Assembly: GCF_035944375.1 (NCBI RefSeq)
Contig: NZ_DASZBE010000016.1
DNA length: 64,000 bases
Origin: Allobosea sp035944375
GTDB lineage: Bacteria; Pseudomonadota; Alphaproteobacteria; Rhizobiales; Beijerinckiaceae
Direction: 5' to 3' (one strand)
Below are positions 17,150-25,525 of this stretch, one piece after another. Made by a program: the position numbers and the translations under genes. The notes under the pieces are model-generated. The model worked only from the letters and a program-made list of their open reading frames with translations. It ran no database searches and had not been told where the DNA came from. The number at the start of each line of letters is the position of its first letter. Position 1 is the stretch's first letter.

Positions 17150-18294
17150 CCCAGGCCCTCGTCCGCTGCCCGTCGGTCACGCCGGCGGAGGGCGGCGCGC
17201 TGAGCCTCATCGCCCAGGTTCTGGCAGCCGAAGGCTTCACGGTCGAGCGGCCGGTCTTTGCCGCCCCCGGCACACCGGACGTCGAGAATCTCTATGCCCG
17301 GATCGGCCGCGAGGGGCCCGTCTTCGTCATCGCAGGCCACACCGACGTCGTGCCGGTGGGAGACGCCGGCGCCTGGACGCGCGACCCCTTCGGCGGGACG
17401 GTGAGCGACGGCGTGCTCCATGGGCGTGGCGCCTGCGACATGAAGGGTGGCCTCGCCGCGATGATCGCCGCGGCGTTGCGCGTCCGGCGTGAGACCCCGG
17501 ACGCACCGGGTTCGATCGCCTTTCTCGTCACCGGCGACGAGGAGGGGCCGGCCGTGAACGGCACCGTCAAGCTGCTGGAATGGGCGCATGCCCGCGGCGA
17601 GCGTTTCGATCATTGCCTGCTCGGCGAGCCGACCAATCCGGCGACGATGAGCGACATGATCAAGATCGGGCGGCGCGGCTCGCTGACGGGCCGCCTCACC
17701 GTTCATGGCAAGCAGGGCCATGTCGGCTATCCGCATCTGGCCGAGAACCCGATCCGTGGCATGGTGCGGCTGTTGGCAGCACTGGAAGCCACCCCGCTCG
17801 ACGGCGGAACCGCGCATTTCGACCCGAGCAATCTGGAAGTGACGACGCTCGATGTCGGCAATTCGGCGACGAATGTCGTCCCGGCACAGTCCAGGGCCGT
17901 CTTCAACATTCGCTTCAACGACGTCTGGACGCCGCAGACGCTGGCGGCCGAGATCGAGCGGCGGTTGCGCGAGGCCGCGGGCAACAGCGTTCGCTACGAG
18001 ATCGTCTTCGACCCGACCAATGCGGTCGCTTTCCTGACCGAACCCGGCCCTTTCGTGGCGATGGTCGCCGATGCCGTGGAAGCTGAAACGGGCCGGCGTC
18101 CGGCCCTGTCCACCACCGGCGGCACCTCGGATGCCCGCTTCATCAAGAGCTATTGCCCGGTCGTGGAGTACGGCGTCGTCGGCCAGACGATGCACCAGGT
18201 CGACGAGTGCGTCGCCGTCGCGGACCTGATCGCCCTCGAAGCGATCACCCGCCGGCTGCTGAAAGCCTATTTCGGCAGCGAACGGGCCGATTGA
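17098..18294 (+). CDS. dapE: Succinyl-diaminopimelate desuccinylase
   Basis: A 398-residue M20-family metalloenzyme that hydrolyses N-succinyl-LL-diaminopimelate in the lysine/meso-DAP pathway. Metal and catalytic residues are H81 and D83 in GHTDVVPVGD, D114 in GACDMKGG, and E148/E149 in TGDEEG, followed by the dimerisation domain and GGTSDARFIKSYCPVVEYG near the end. It shares the pathway with dapB elsewhere in this window. truA, fmt and def follow on the opposite strand, a familiar Rhizobiales neighbourhood. The start overlaps the DUF805 gene by 52 bp. Confidence 0.95.
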   Translation: MDTISPLAFDPLDPVALTQALVRCPSVTPAEGGALSLIAQVLAAEGFTVERPVFAAPGTPDVENLYARIGREGPVFVIAGHTDVVPVGDAGAWTRDPFGGTVSDGVLHGRGACDMKGGLAAMIAAALRVRRETPDAPGSIAFLVTGDEEGPAVNGTVKLLEWAHARGERFDHCLLGEPTNPATMSDMIKIGRRGSLTGRLTVHGKQGHVGYPHLAENPIRGMVRLLAALEATPLDGGTAHFDPSNLEVTTLDVGNSATNVVPAQSRAVFNIRFNDVWTPQTLAAEIERRLREAAGNSVRYEIVFDPTNAVAFLTEPGPFVAMVADAVEAETGRRPALSTTGGTSDARFIKSYCPVVEYGVVGQTMHQVDECVAVADLIALEAITRRLLKAYFGSERAD

Positions 18295-18321
18295 CGGCCA
18301 AAGCCTCCTAACCCATAGTCA

Positions 18322-18341
18322 CCTTAGACGAAAGTCTAAGG
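18322..18341 (+). promoter_or_regulatory. Hairpin overlapping the ribosome binding site
   Basis: ccttagac and gtctaagg form a perfect 8 bp stem with a gaaa tetraloop (GNRA class). The right arm runs into aaggatgg, the likely Shine-Dalgarno site of the membrane protein starting 9 bp later, so folding would hide that site. Alternatively the palindrome is a DNA operator. Confidence 0.45.
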
Positions 18342-18349
18342 ATGGTCGG

Positions 18350-18940
18350 ATGAAGCTTGCGGCCGACGATGTGGCGCGCTCGCTGCGCGCGTCATGGCAG
18401 CTGATGGCGCGCGGTGCCGAAGCGCTCGACGAACTGGAGCTGACCCGCAGCGGGTTCTGGCGCTCCTTCGTTGCCCTGCTGCCCCTGACGCTTCCGGCGG
18501 CGATCGCGCTTCTCGCCGCCCTCCGGCTCCATGTCGGCCTGCCCAATGCGGCGGGCCTCTTCACCGACACAGGGCTGGCGCTGGCCGTTCTCGGCGCGAC
18601 CGTGTCGAGCATCCTGGCGGTGCCGGCCCTGCTGCTTGGGCTGGCGCCGCAGCTCTTGCACTGGTCGCGCTTCACGACCTTCGTCATCGCCTGGAACTGG
18701 GCGGGCATCATCTCCGTCGGGCTCATCGCCGTGCCGGCGGCGGTCTTCGCAATCGGCTGGTCGACACCCGGCCTCGCACTGATCCAGACCCTGGCCTTCG
18801 CCGTGATCGTGCTGCGGCTGCGCTACTGCGTGGCGCGCGCGGCGTTCGGGGCCCGGAGCGGGCTCGCCTTGCCGGTGCTGCTGGCAAGCGTCGTCGCCGA
18901 CTATGCTATCCTGCGCATCTGCGGCGTCCTGGTTTTCTGA
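18350..18940 (+). CDS. Hypothetical polytopic membrane protein
   Basis: A 196-residue protein with an amphipathic N terminus of about 40 residues (ARSLRASWQLMARGAEAL) and then five likely membrane segments. The motif FTTFVIAWNWAGI in the middle recalls a conserved alphaproteobacterial membrane family of unknown role, but I cannot name it. It follows dapE by about 55 bp and may be in the same transcript. A hairpin covers its ribosome binding site. Confidence 0.7.
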   Translation: MKLAADDVARSLRASWQLMARGAEALDELELTRSGFWRSFVALLPLTLPAAIALLAALRLHVGLPNAAGLFTDTGLALAVLGATVSSILAVPALLLGLAPQLLHWSRFTTFVIAWNWAGIISVGLIAVPAAVFAIGWSTPGLALIQTLAFAVIVLRLRYCVARAAFGARSGLALPVLLASVVADYAILRICGVLVF

Positions 18941-18961
18941 GGCCGAGCGACCCGCCAGCGC

Positions 18962-19699
18962 TCAGTAATCCACGCCGGCGAGATAGAGCCCGCAGGGTGG
19001 CGCCAGCGCCGCGCATTGCGACCGATCGCGCGCCGCCAGCACCTTGCCCAGCTTGTTCTCGGCCCAGCGCCCGGCGCCGACCATCTTCAGGCATCCGACG
19101 ATCGAGCGGACCTGATGGTGCAGGAAGGAACGGGCATGGGCGTAGACGACGATCTCGTCGCCCTCACGACGGACATCGAGACGGTCGAGCGTCCGCATCG
19201 GGCTGTTGGCCTGGCATTCGGCGGCGCGGAAGGTGGTGAAGTCGTGATGGCCGAGCAGGGCCTTGGCCGAGCGGTCCATCGCCTCGTGATCGAGCTTGAC
19301 CGGCACATGCCAGAGGCGATCGCGGTCGAGCGCCGGCTGGGCGCGCCGGTCGAGGATGCGGTAGATGTAGTAGCGCCGCTTCGCCGAGATGCGGGCGTCG
19401 AATTCGTCGGACACGGCTTCGGCGCTGCAGACGGCGACGGGCAGGCGCTTGAGGCGAGCATTACTGGCGTCGCGCACGACATCCGTGCGCCACTCCTTCT
19501 CCAGATCGACATGGGCGACCTGATGGGTGGCATGGACGCCGGCATCGGTGCGGCCTGCGCAATGCAGCCTGACCGGATGGTTGCAGAAGGCTTGAATCGC
19601 CTCCTCGACGCTCTGCTGCACGGAGGGGCCGTTGAGCTGCCGCTGCCAGCCCGAGAAGGGCGTGCCGTCATATTCGATGACGAGCTTGTAGCGCGGCAT
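18962..19699 (-). CDS. truA: tRNA pseudouridine(38-40) synthase TruA
   Basis: A 245-residue TruA. The catalytic aspartate is D52 in CAGRTDAGVHATHQ; the N terminus MPRYKLVIEYDGTPFSGWQ and the later FLHHQVRSIVGCLKMVG are family signatures. It isomerises U38-U40 in the anticodon stem-loop of many tRNAs. Its ATG overlaps the fmt stop by one base (TGATG), so translation is coupled. The order def-fmt-truA opposite dapE is conserved in the group. Confidence 0.96.
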   Translation of the reverse strand: MPRYKLVIEYDGTPFSGWQRQLNGPSVQQSVEEAIQAFCNHPVRLHCAGRTDAGVHATHQVAHVDLEKEWRTDVVRDASNARLKRLPVAVCSAEAVSDEFDARISAKRRYYIYRILDRRAQPALDRDRLWHVPVKLDHEAMDRSAKALLGHHDFTTFRAAECQANSPMRTLDRLDVRREGDEIVVYAHARSFLHHQVRSIVGCLKMVGAGRWAENKLGKVLAARDRSQCAALAPPCGLYLAGVDY

Positions 19700-20628
19700 C
19701 AGAGCTTGTGGCCGGCTGAGAGCCGCGCCCCGCGCAGAAACTCCGCGCCGCTGACGGGCCGCCCGCCGGCACGCTGGACCTGAAGGAGCTTCACCGCCCC
19801 TTCCGCGCAGGCGACAGTGCCCTCCTCGTCGAGCAGCATGCCGGGCTCCGCCGCGCCGCCGGCGAGCGCCGTGCGTAGGACCTTCAGCCGCTCGGGCCCC
19901 TTGCCGAGATCGATCTCGGCAAAGGCACCGGGAAAGGGAGCGAGCCCGCGGACGAGATCGTGAACCTGCCGGGCCGGGCGGGCCCAGTTCAGCTTGGCCT
20001 CGGCGTTGGTGATCTTGGCGGCGTAGGTCACGCCCTCTTCCGGCTGCGGCGTGAAGCGCAAGCCGCCCCGGCCGAGCGCGGCGAGCGCACGGACCATCAG
20101 ATCGGCCCCGAGCGGCGCCAGCCCGTCATGCAGGTCGCCGGAGGTCATGTCGGGGCCGATCTCCAGCCGCTCGACCATGCCGACGGGGCCCGTGTCGAGG
20201 CCGGCCTCCATCTTCATCACGCAGACGCCGCTTTCAGCGTCTCCGGCCATCACCGCACGCTGGATCGGCGCGGCGCCGCGCCAGCGAGGCAGCAGCGAGG
20301 CATGCAGGTTGAGGCAACCGAGTTCGGGGATGTCGAGGATCGCCTGTGGCAGGATCATGCCATAGGCGACGACGACCGCGACATCGGCCTGATGAGAGGC
20401 GATCTGCTCGGCCACCTCGGGCGTCTTGAGGGTCTTGGGCGTGAAGACGGGGATGCCGAAGCGCTCGGCCGCCCTGTGCACCGGCGAGGGTTTCAGTTCG
20501 AGGCCGCGGCCGGCCTGGGCCGGGGCGCGGGTGTAGCAGCTGACGACCTCGTGGCCCTGGCCGATGATCTCGGTCAGGGTCGGCACCGCGAAATCGGGCG
20601 TGCCCATGAAGATGACGCGCAAACTCAT
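19699..20628 (-). CDS. fmt: Methionyl-tRNA formyltransferase
   Basis: A 309-residue Fmt, which adds a formyl group to initiator Met-tRNA. Signatures are MSLRVIFMGTPDFAVPTL at the N terminus, LNLHASLLPRWRGAAPIQRA around residue 108 (with the SLLP substrate loop), and a C-terminal OB domain from about residue 205. It works with peptide deformylase, encoded just upstream across a palindromic repeat. The start is the only ATG that gives the conserved first beta strand. Confidence 0.96.
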   Translation of the reverse strand: MSLRVIFMGTPDFAVPTLTEIIGQGHEVVSCYTRAPAQAGRGLELKPSPVHRAAERFGIPVFTPKTLKTPEVAEQIASHQADVAVVVAYGMILPQAILDIPELGCLNLHASLLPRWRGAAPIQRAVMAGDAESGVCVMKMEAGLDTGPVGMVERLEIGPDMTSGDLHDGLAPLGADLMVRALAALGRGGLRFTPQPEEGVTYAAKITNAEAKLNWARPARQVHDLVRGLAPFPGAFAEIDLGKGPERLKVLRTALAGGAAEPGMLLDEEGTVACAEGAVKLLQVQRAGGRPVSGAEFLRGARLSAGHKL

Positions 20629-20652
20629 ACGCTGGATATTACCTCAAATGCG

Positions 20653-20764
20653 CCCGTCATTCCGGGCGAAGCGAAGCGGAGACCCGGAATCCATCGTCGG
20701 ACACCGGCGCCCTCCGATGGATTCCGGATCGGCGCCGCTGACGCGGCTTGTCCGGAATGACGGG
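20653..20764. repeat. Palindromic intergenic repeat, copy 1
   Basis: Outer arms cccgtcattccgg and ccggaatgacggg are exact inverse complements 112 bp end to end. Inside are second perfect arms, ccggaatccatcg (20684-20696) and cgatggattccgg (20715-20727). The same architecture recurs near 44.3 kb. It lies between def and fmt, both on the minus strand, and would form a long cruciform or RNA hairpin. The sequence has no coding content. Confidence 0.8.
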
Positions 20765-20783
20765 GGCTTCTTCTAGCTATCAG

Positions 20784-21359
20784 TCACCCCTCGCGCCGCG
20801 CCTGCTTGGCGAAGCGCTTGGTGACGCGCTCGCGCTTGAGGCGCGAGAGATGGTCGATGAACAGCACGCCGTTGAGATGGTCGATCTCGTGCTGGATGCA
20901 GGTGGCGAGCAGACCGTCGGCCTCGATCTCCTGCCGCTTCCCGTCGAGATCGGTGTAGGCGACCTTGACCGAAGCCGGGCGCTCGACCTCCTCGTAGTAT
21001 TCCGGGATCGAGAGGCAGCCTTCCTCATAGACGCTGCGCTCCTCCGAGGACCAGGTGATCTCCGGGTTGATGAAGGCGATCGGATTGCGCGGCTGGGCAT
21101 CGCGCTTCTCCTGGTCGACTTCAGCGTCGGTGTCTTCCGGATCCGCCTGTTCGCTGGCCGCGCGCTTGGCGACATCGAGCGTCACCACGCGCTTGGGCAC
21201 GCCGATCTGGATGGCGGCCAGCCCGATTCCCGGCGCGTCGTACATCGTCTCGAACATGTCGGCGACGAGCGTGCGAATCTCGGGCGTGATCTCGGCCACC
21301 GGGGTGGAGACCAGCCGGAGCTGGGTGTCTGGCAGGATGACGAGCGGGCGGATGGCCAT
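20784..21359 (-). CDS. def: Peptide deformylase
   Basis: A 191-residue iron metalloprotease that removes the formyl group from new proteins. The three motifs are present: GIGLAAIQIG near residue 45, EGCLSIP with the metal cysteine, and QHEIDHLNG with both metal histidines and the catalytic glutamate. Between motifs 1 and 2 there is an acidic, disordered insert (EQADPEDTDAEVDQEKRD), longer than in E. coli Def; similar inserts occur in Rhizobiales. rmuC is divergent. Confidence 0.95.
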   Translation of the reverse strand: MAIRPLVILPDTQLRLVSTPVAEITPEIRTLVADMFETMYDAPGIGLAAIQIGVPKRVVTLDVAKRAASEQADPEDTDAEVDQEKRDAQPRNPIAFINPEITWSSEERSVYEEGCLSIPEYYEEVERPASVKVAYTDLDGKRQEIEADGLLATCIQHEIDHLNGVLFIDHLSRLKRERVTKRFAKQARREG

Positions 21360-21479
21360 GGAGCTGTGTCTGCGCGGTTTTTCAGGTGGTGGACGGGCCA
21401 CATAAGCGCTCGCGCCGCGCGGGTCAAACCGTTCCGCTTTCGTTCGAATTGATTCACCCGAATCGGCTATCCTGCCGGG

Positions 21480-22664
21480 ATGACAGAGATCGCCTTCCTC
21501 CTTCTCGATCGGCCGGTGACCTGGGCGCAGGCCGCGCTCGGCTTCGGCGGAGCGACCCTCGGGCTCCTCCTGCTGCTGGCGCTCTCCGCATGGCGCGGCA
21601 GCCGGCGACGGGCGCTGGAGGCACTGATCGCGGCCGAGCGCGCCCGCGAGACCGACGACAAGGTCGCCGAGATGAACCGCCTGCAGGCGGAGCTGACCGG
21701 CCGGATGCAGTCCATGGCCGAAATCCTCTCGACGCGGCAGGGCGATCTCGCGCGCCTCGTCGCCGACCGGATGGAGGGCCTGCGCCACCAGGTCGGCCAG
21801 GGACTGGAGCAGAATGTCCGCCAGACCAGCGAGAGCCTGGGCCGGCTGCAGGAGCGGCTGGCTGTCATCGACAGCGCCCAGAAAAACCTGACCAGCCTCA
21901 CCTCCGAAGTGGTGACGCTGCGCGACGTGCTCTCCAATAAGCAGGCCCGCGGGGCCTATGGCCAGGGCCGGATGGAGGCGATCATCCGTGACGGGCTGCC
22001 CGGCGCCTTCTTCGCCTTCCAGCCGCAGCTTTCCAACGGCAAGCGGCCGGACTGCCTGGTGACGCTGCCCGGCGACGGGCGCGGGCTCGTCATCGACGCC
22101 AAATTCCCGCTGGAGAGCTTCACGCAGTTGCGCGAGGCCCGCGGCGAGGAAGCGCGCAAGGCGGCCGCTGCCCGGGTGCGCAATGATGTCGGCGTGCATG
22201 TGAAGGACATCGCCGAGCGCTACTTCCTGCCCGGCGAGACGCAGGATCTCGCCTTGCTCTTCGTGCCCTCGGAATCGATCCATGCCGATCTGCACGAGCA
22301 TTTCGACGACGTGATCCAGAAGGCGCATCGCGCTCGGATCATGATCGTCTCGCCCTCACTGCTGGCACTGGCGATCCAGCTGATGCAGTCGCTGGTGCGC
22401 GACGCGCGGATGCGCGAGGAGGCGCAGGTGATCCAGAGCGAGGTCGGCAAGCTGCTGGCCGATGTCCGCCGGCTCGGCGAGCGGGCGGAGAAGCTCGACC
22501 AGCATTTCCGCCAGGCGCAGGATGATGTGGCGGGGCTGCGCACCTCGGCGGGCAAGATCCTAGGCCGAGGCGAGCGCATCGTGGCGCTCGATTTCGACGA
22601 GGCGAAGGGCGAGCCGACGCTGCCCTTTGCCGAGGGGCTGGCCTTGAAAAAGGCCGCCGAGTGA
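21480..22664 (+). CDS. rmuC: DNA recombination protein RmuC family
   Basis: A 394-residue protein with one N-terminal membrane segment (LGLLLLLALSAWRG), a coiled coil of about 110 residues (RARETDDKVAEMNRLQAEL onward), and the RmuC nuclease-like core: RMEAIIRDGLP, RPDCLVTLPGDGRGLVIDAK with a PD-(D/E)xK-like pattern, and FVPSESIHADLHE. RmuC limits inversions between short repeats in E. coli; its exact reaction is not known. The start lies 1-3 bases after a ccggg leader, with weak ribosome binding signals. It is divergent from def. Confidence 0.9.
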   Translation: MTEIAFLLLDRPVTWAQAALGFGGATLGLLLLLALSAWRGSRRRALEALIAAERARETDDKVAEMNRLQAELTGRMQSMAEILSTRQGDLARLVADRMEGLRHQVGQGLEQNVRQTSESLGRLQERLAVIDSAQKNLTSLTSEVVTLRDVLSNKQARGAYGQGRMEAIIRDGLPGAFFAFQPQLSNGKRPDCLVTLPGDGRGLVIDAKFPLESFTQLREARGEEARKAAAARVRNDVGVHVKDIAERYFLPGETQDLALLFVPSESIHADLHEHFDDVIQKAHRARIMIVSPSLLALAIQLMQSLVRDARMREEAQVIQSEVGKLLADVRRLGERAEKLDQHFRQAQDDVAGLRTSAGKILGRGERIVALDFDEAKGEPTLPFAEGLALKKAAE

Positions 22665-22676
22665 GCGGCCGGGCGA

Positions 22677-23186
22677 TCAGGCGACCGACAGGGTCGCGCT
22701 GAGCTCGGGCTTCACGTTGAGCGTCTGGAAGACGACGCAGTAGCGCTCGGTCAGCTTCAGCAGGGTGTCGAGCTTCTCCTGCGGCGCATCGGTCTCGACC
22801 CCGAAGGAGAGCCGGATCGCCTTGAAGCCGACGGCGGCGTCCTTGGCAACGCCGAGCGTGCCGCGGAAGTCGAGATCGCCCTCGGCATGGACGACGCCCT
22901 TCTTGAGCTCGATCTCGAGCGCGGTCGCCACCGCCTTGAGCGTGACGCCGGCGCAGGCGACGAGCGCCTCCAGCAGCATGTCTCCCGAGCAGAGTTCGGC
23001 GCCCGAGCCGCCGGTGGCCGGGTGCAGCCCCGCCAGCGCGATCGCACGGCCGGTCTCGACCTTGCAGGCGATGTGCTGGTCGTCGAGCTCGCCCTTGGCC
23101 TTCAGGGTGACGACGGCCGCGCCGGGATCGGAACGGTAGGAGTCCTTGAGCGGGGCCTGCAGGGCGCGGAGAGCGGTGACGTCCAT
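22677..23186 (-). CDS. OsmC family protein
   Basis: A 169-residue OsmC/Ohr-superfamily protein. Two redox cysteines characteristic of the family are visible: one in GAELCSGDMLLEALVACAGVT (the C in LVACAG, with a second in ELCSG), and one in TERYCVVFQTL. The family often reduces organic hydroperoxides, but this subgroup (with an early GELDDQHIACKVETGRA segment) is poorly characterised. The start at MDVTALRALQAP was preferred because upstream residues look untranslated. It converges with rmuC. Confidence 0.85.
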   Translation of the reverse strand: MDVTALRALQAPLKDSYRSDPGAAVVTLKAKGELDDQHIACKVETGRAIALAGLHPATGGSGAELCSGDMLLEALVACAGVTLKAVATALEIELKKGVVHAEGDLDFRGTLGVAKDAAVGFKAIRLSFGVETDAPQEKLDTLLKLTERYCVVFQTLNVKPELSATLSVA

Positions 23187-23314
23187 GGTGTCGAAAACCT
23201 TGCATGACGGGAAGCGGGCTGCTGGGCGGATAGCGTCATTCGGCGGCTGTGGCCAGTGCCGCGCGATGGCGCCACAGCCTTGCCGTATCTCCATGAACAT
23301 GTAGATTTTGATGC

Positions 23315-23608
23315 ATGGGATTTGATGAGCGCTGCAGTTGGGACGACAGCAAACGAAGCCTGAACCTGGTCAATCACGGCTATGATTTCGCTGATCTCCA
23401 TGTCGTGTTCGACGGGCGTTTCGTCGTGACTCGTGCCGATCATCGCTTCGATTATGGCGAGGACCGCTACAACATGCTGGTCGAGTTCGAAGGGCGCGTG
23501 ATCACGGTGACTTTCACACCCCGCACGGCACGCATGCATCTGATTTCGGCGCGCCCCGCCAGCAGGGACGAGAGGAGCATTTATCATGAGCGCCAAGCCA
23601 GCCGGTAA
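23315..23608 (+). CDS. brnT: BrnT family toxin
   Basis: A 97-residue type II toxin of the BrnT family, a RelE-like ribonuclease fold that slows translation. Conserved features are the N-terminal CSWDDSKRSLNLVNHGYDFADL, the central DHRFDYGEDRYNML, and the C-terminal VTFTPRTARMHLISARPASRDE. BrnT is unusual in being encoded before its antitoxin, as here. Overlap with brnA is 23 bp. A promoter-like stretch (ttgccg to tagatt, 16 bp apart) lies just upstream, giving a very short leader. Confidence 0.92.
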   Translation: MGFDERCSWDDSKRSLNLVNHGYDFADLHVVFDGRFVVTRADHRFDYGEDRYNMLVEFEGRVITVTFTPRTARMHLISARPASRDERSIYHERQASR

Positions 23609-23876
23609 GCCGGGCCGCGCCAGCGATCTCGAACGGATCGCGGCGTTGTCGGATGACGAGATCGAAGCCATGGCCCGCGCCGATGCCGACAATCCGGCCA
23701 CCCGCCGCGAGGATTGGGCAAAGGCCTTCATCGGCCTGCCGCCACAGAAGACGCCGGTCAACGCCAAGTTCGACGAGGATGTGGTGACTTGGTTCAAGGC
23801 ACAGGGCCGCGGCTACCAGACGCGCATGAACGCGGTTCTGCGGCACTATATGGAAACTCATCGCAAGACGGGTTGA
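23586..23876 (+). CDS. brnA: BrnA family antitoxin
   Basis: A 96-residue antitoxin with the BrnA ending: TPVNAKFDEDVVTWFKAQGRGYQTRMNAVLRHYMETH, a ribbon-helix-helix DNA-binding domain. The N-terminal half carries LSDDEIEAMARADADNPA, common in this family. It neutralises BrnT and normally represses the brnTA promoter. It overlaps brnT by 23 bp. Both proteins look complete. Confidence 0.92.
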   Translation: MSAKPAGKPGRASDLERIAALSDDEIEAMARADADNPATRREDWAKAFIGLPPQKTPVNAKFDEDVVTWFKAQGRGYQTRMNAVLRHYMETHRKTG

Positions 23877-23882
23877 GAGCCT

Positions 23883-24665
23883 TCACCACCACATCCCGGC
23901 CGTCTCGGCGGCCTTCTGCTGGTGCGGGGCCTCGTCGCGCAGCGAGCGATCGAGGCTGCGCAGGATCTCGCGCTTGGCCGCCTCGAAGGCCGGCGAAAGC
24001 CGGTCGCGCGGGCGGGCGAGCGGGTTGTCGAAGGCGTCGAAGACCCGCCCTGGCTTGGGCTGCATCACCACGATCCGGTCGGCCAGCGTCACCGCCTCCT
24101 CGACGTCATGCGTGACCATGACGACGGTGGGCCGGCTCTCCACCCACAGAGCGAGCAGGTGGCCATGGAGGCTGGCGCGGGTGGTGGCATCGAGCGCCGA
24201 GAAAGGCTCGTCCATCAGCAGCAGCTTGGGGCGCGTGACGAGCGAGCGGGCGATGGCGACGCGCTGCTGCTGGCCGCCGGAGAGTTCGCGCGGCCAGCGC
24301 CGGTCATGGCCGCCGAGGCCGACCCGCACGAGGGCGTTGGTGACCAGCCCCTCGCGCTCGAAAGCCGAGAGATGCGAGAGGCCGAAGCCGACATTCTCGG
24401 CCACCGAGAGCCAGGGGAAGAGGCGCGGCTCCTGGAAGATCACGCCGACATCGGCGCGCGGCTCGGTGATCGCCTCGCCATCGAGCAGGATACGCCCGGC
24501 GCTCGGCCGGTCGAGACCGGCGATCAGGCGCAGCAGCGTGGTCTTGCCGCAGCCCGAGCCGCCGACCAGCGCCAGGATCTCGCCTTGCGCCACGTCCAGC
24601 GTCACGGCCGACAGCGCCTGCGTGCCGTCAGCATAGGTTTTCGACAGGGTCTCGAAGCTCAGCAT
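23883..24665 (-). CDS. ssuB: Sulfonate/taurine-type ABC transporter ATP-binding protein
   Basis: A 260-residue ABC ATPase: Walker A GGSGCGKTT, Q-loop VIFQEPRLFPWLSV, signature ELSGGQQQR, Walker B LLLMDEPFSALD, and switch histidine VTHDVEEAV. The pattern matches SsuB/TauB/NrtD. It energises import through the neighbouring permease and binding protein. Gene order is binding protein, permease, ATPase on one strand, with short gaps. No sulfonate monooxygenase gene is nearby, so the substrate (alkanesulfonate, taurine or nitrate-like) is inferred only from family. Confidence 0.88.
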   Translation of the reverse strand: MLSFETLSKTYADGTQALSAVTLDVAQGEILALVGGSGCGKTTLLRLIAGLDRPSAGRILLDGEAITEPRADVGVIFQEPRLFPWLSVAENVGFGLSHLSAFEREGLVTNALVRVGLGGHDRRWPRELSGGQQQRVAIARSLVTRPKLLLMDEPFSALDATTRASLHGHLLALWVESRPTVVMVTHDVEEAVTLADRIVVMQPKPGRVFDAFDNPLARPRDRLSPAFEAAKREILRSLDRSLRDEAPHQQKAAETAGMWW

Positions 24666-24676
24666 CGAGGGCTTTC

Positions 24677-25507
24677 TCAGAGTTTGTCGCGCGCCGTGTC
24701 CTGCCAGGCGAGAACCGGCCGCGTCAGGGCGACGAGGAGGCCGTCTGCCAGCTTTCCGAGCACGGCGAAGCTGATGATGGCCGCGATGATGGTGTCGGGC
24801 CGGCCAAGTTGCTGGCCGTCGACGAGGAGATAGCCGAGGCCTTCGCTGGCACCCATGATCTCAGCCGCGACCACGAACATGAAGCCCAGCCCCAGCCCCG
24901 AGCGCAGCGCCGTGATCCAGGCCGGCAGGATCGCCGGCAGCAGCACCCGCCGCGCCATCGCCAGCCGGCCGAGCCTGAAGACGCGGCCGACCTCGACGAT
25001 CTTGCGGTCGATGCCCTGGATCGCCGCGGCGACACCGAGATAGACCGGGAAGAACACGCCGACCGCGATCAGCGCCACTTTCGACGCCTCGAAGATGCCG
25101 AGCCAGAGGATGAAGAGCGGCACCCAGGCGATCGAAGGAATGGCACGCAGGGCCTGCAGCGTCGGATCGATCAGGCCGCGCGCCACCGGAAGCGCCCCGG
25201 TGACGGCGCCGAGCAAGGTGCCCGCCGCCGCGCCGAGAGCAAACCCGGCCGCGACCCGCCAGAGCGTCGCCGCGGCATGGGTGAAAAGTTCGCCCGAAGC
25301 CGCGAGAGACCACAGGGTGGCGCCGACCACGCTCGGCGGCGGCATCAGGCGTCCATTGGCGAAGCCCGACCTGACGGCGATCTCCCACAACACGGCCAGT
25401 ACGACCGGTAGCGCGAGGCCCGCCAGCGCCACGCCCGCCCGGCGTGGCCGCGGACGAGCGGGACCGCCCTGCTCATCCGCAGCCGTCTCGATGCCGAGCG
25501 CACTCAT
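24677..25507 (-). CDS. ssuC: ABC transporter permease, SsuC-like
   Basis: A 276-residue permease with six membrane segments and the BPD_transp_1 EAA loop seen around MARRVLLPAILPAWITALRSGLGLG. N-terminal arginine/proline-rich residues precede the first helix (LAGLALPVVLAVLWEIAV). It forms the membrane channel of the SsuABC-type importer and lies 18 bp after the binding-protein gene and 11 bp before the ATPase gene. Confidence 0.88.
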   Translation of the reverse strand: MSALGIETAADEQGGPARPRPRRAGVALAGLALPVVLAVLWEIAVRSGFANGRLMPPPSVVGATLWSLAASGELFTHAAATLWRVAAGFALGAAAGTLLGAVTGALPVARGLIDPTLQALRAIPSIAWVPLFILWLGIFEASKVALIAVGVFFPVYLGVAAAIQGIDRKIVEVGRVFRLGRLAMARRVLLPAILPAWITALRSGLGLGFMFVVAAEIMGASEGLGYLLVDGQQLGRPDTIIAAIISFAVLGKLADGLLVALTRPVLAWQDTARDKL

Positions 25508-25525
25508 CGGGGGGTCGACGCGACG

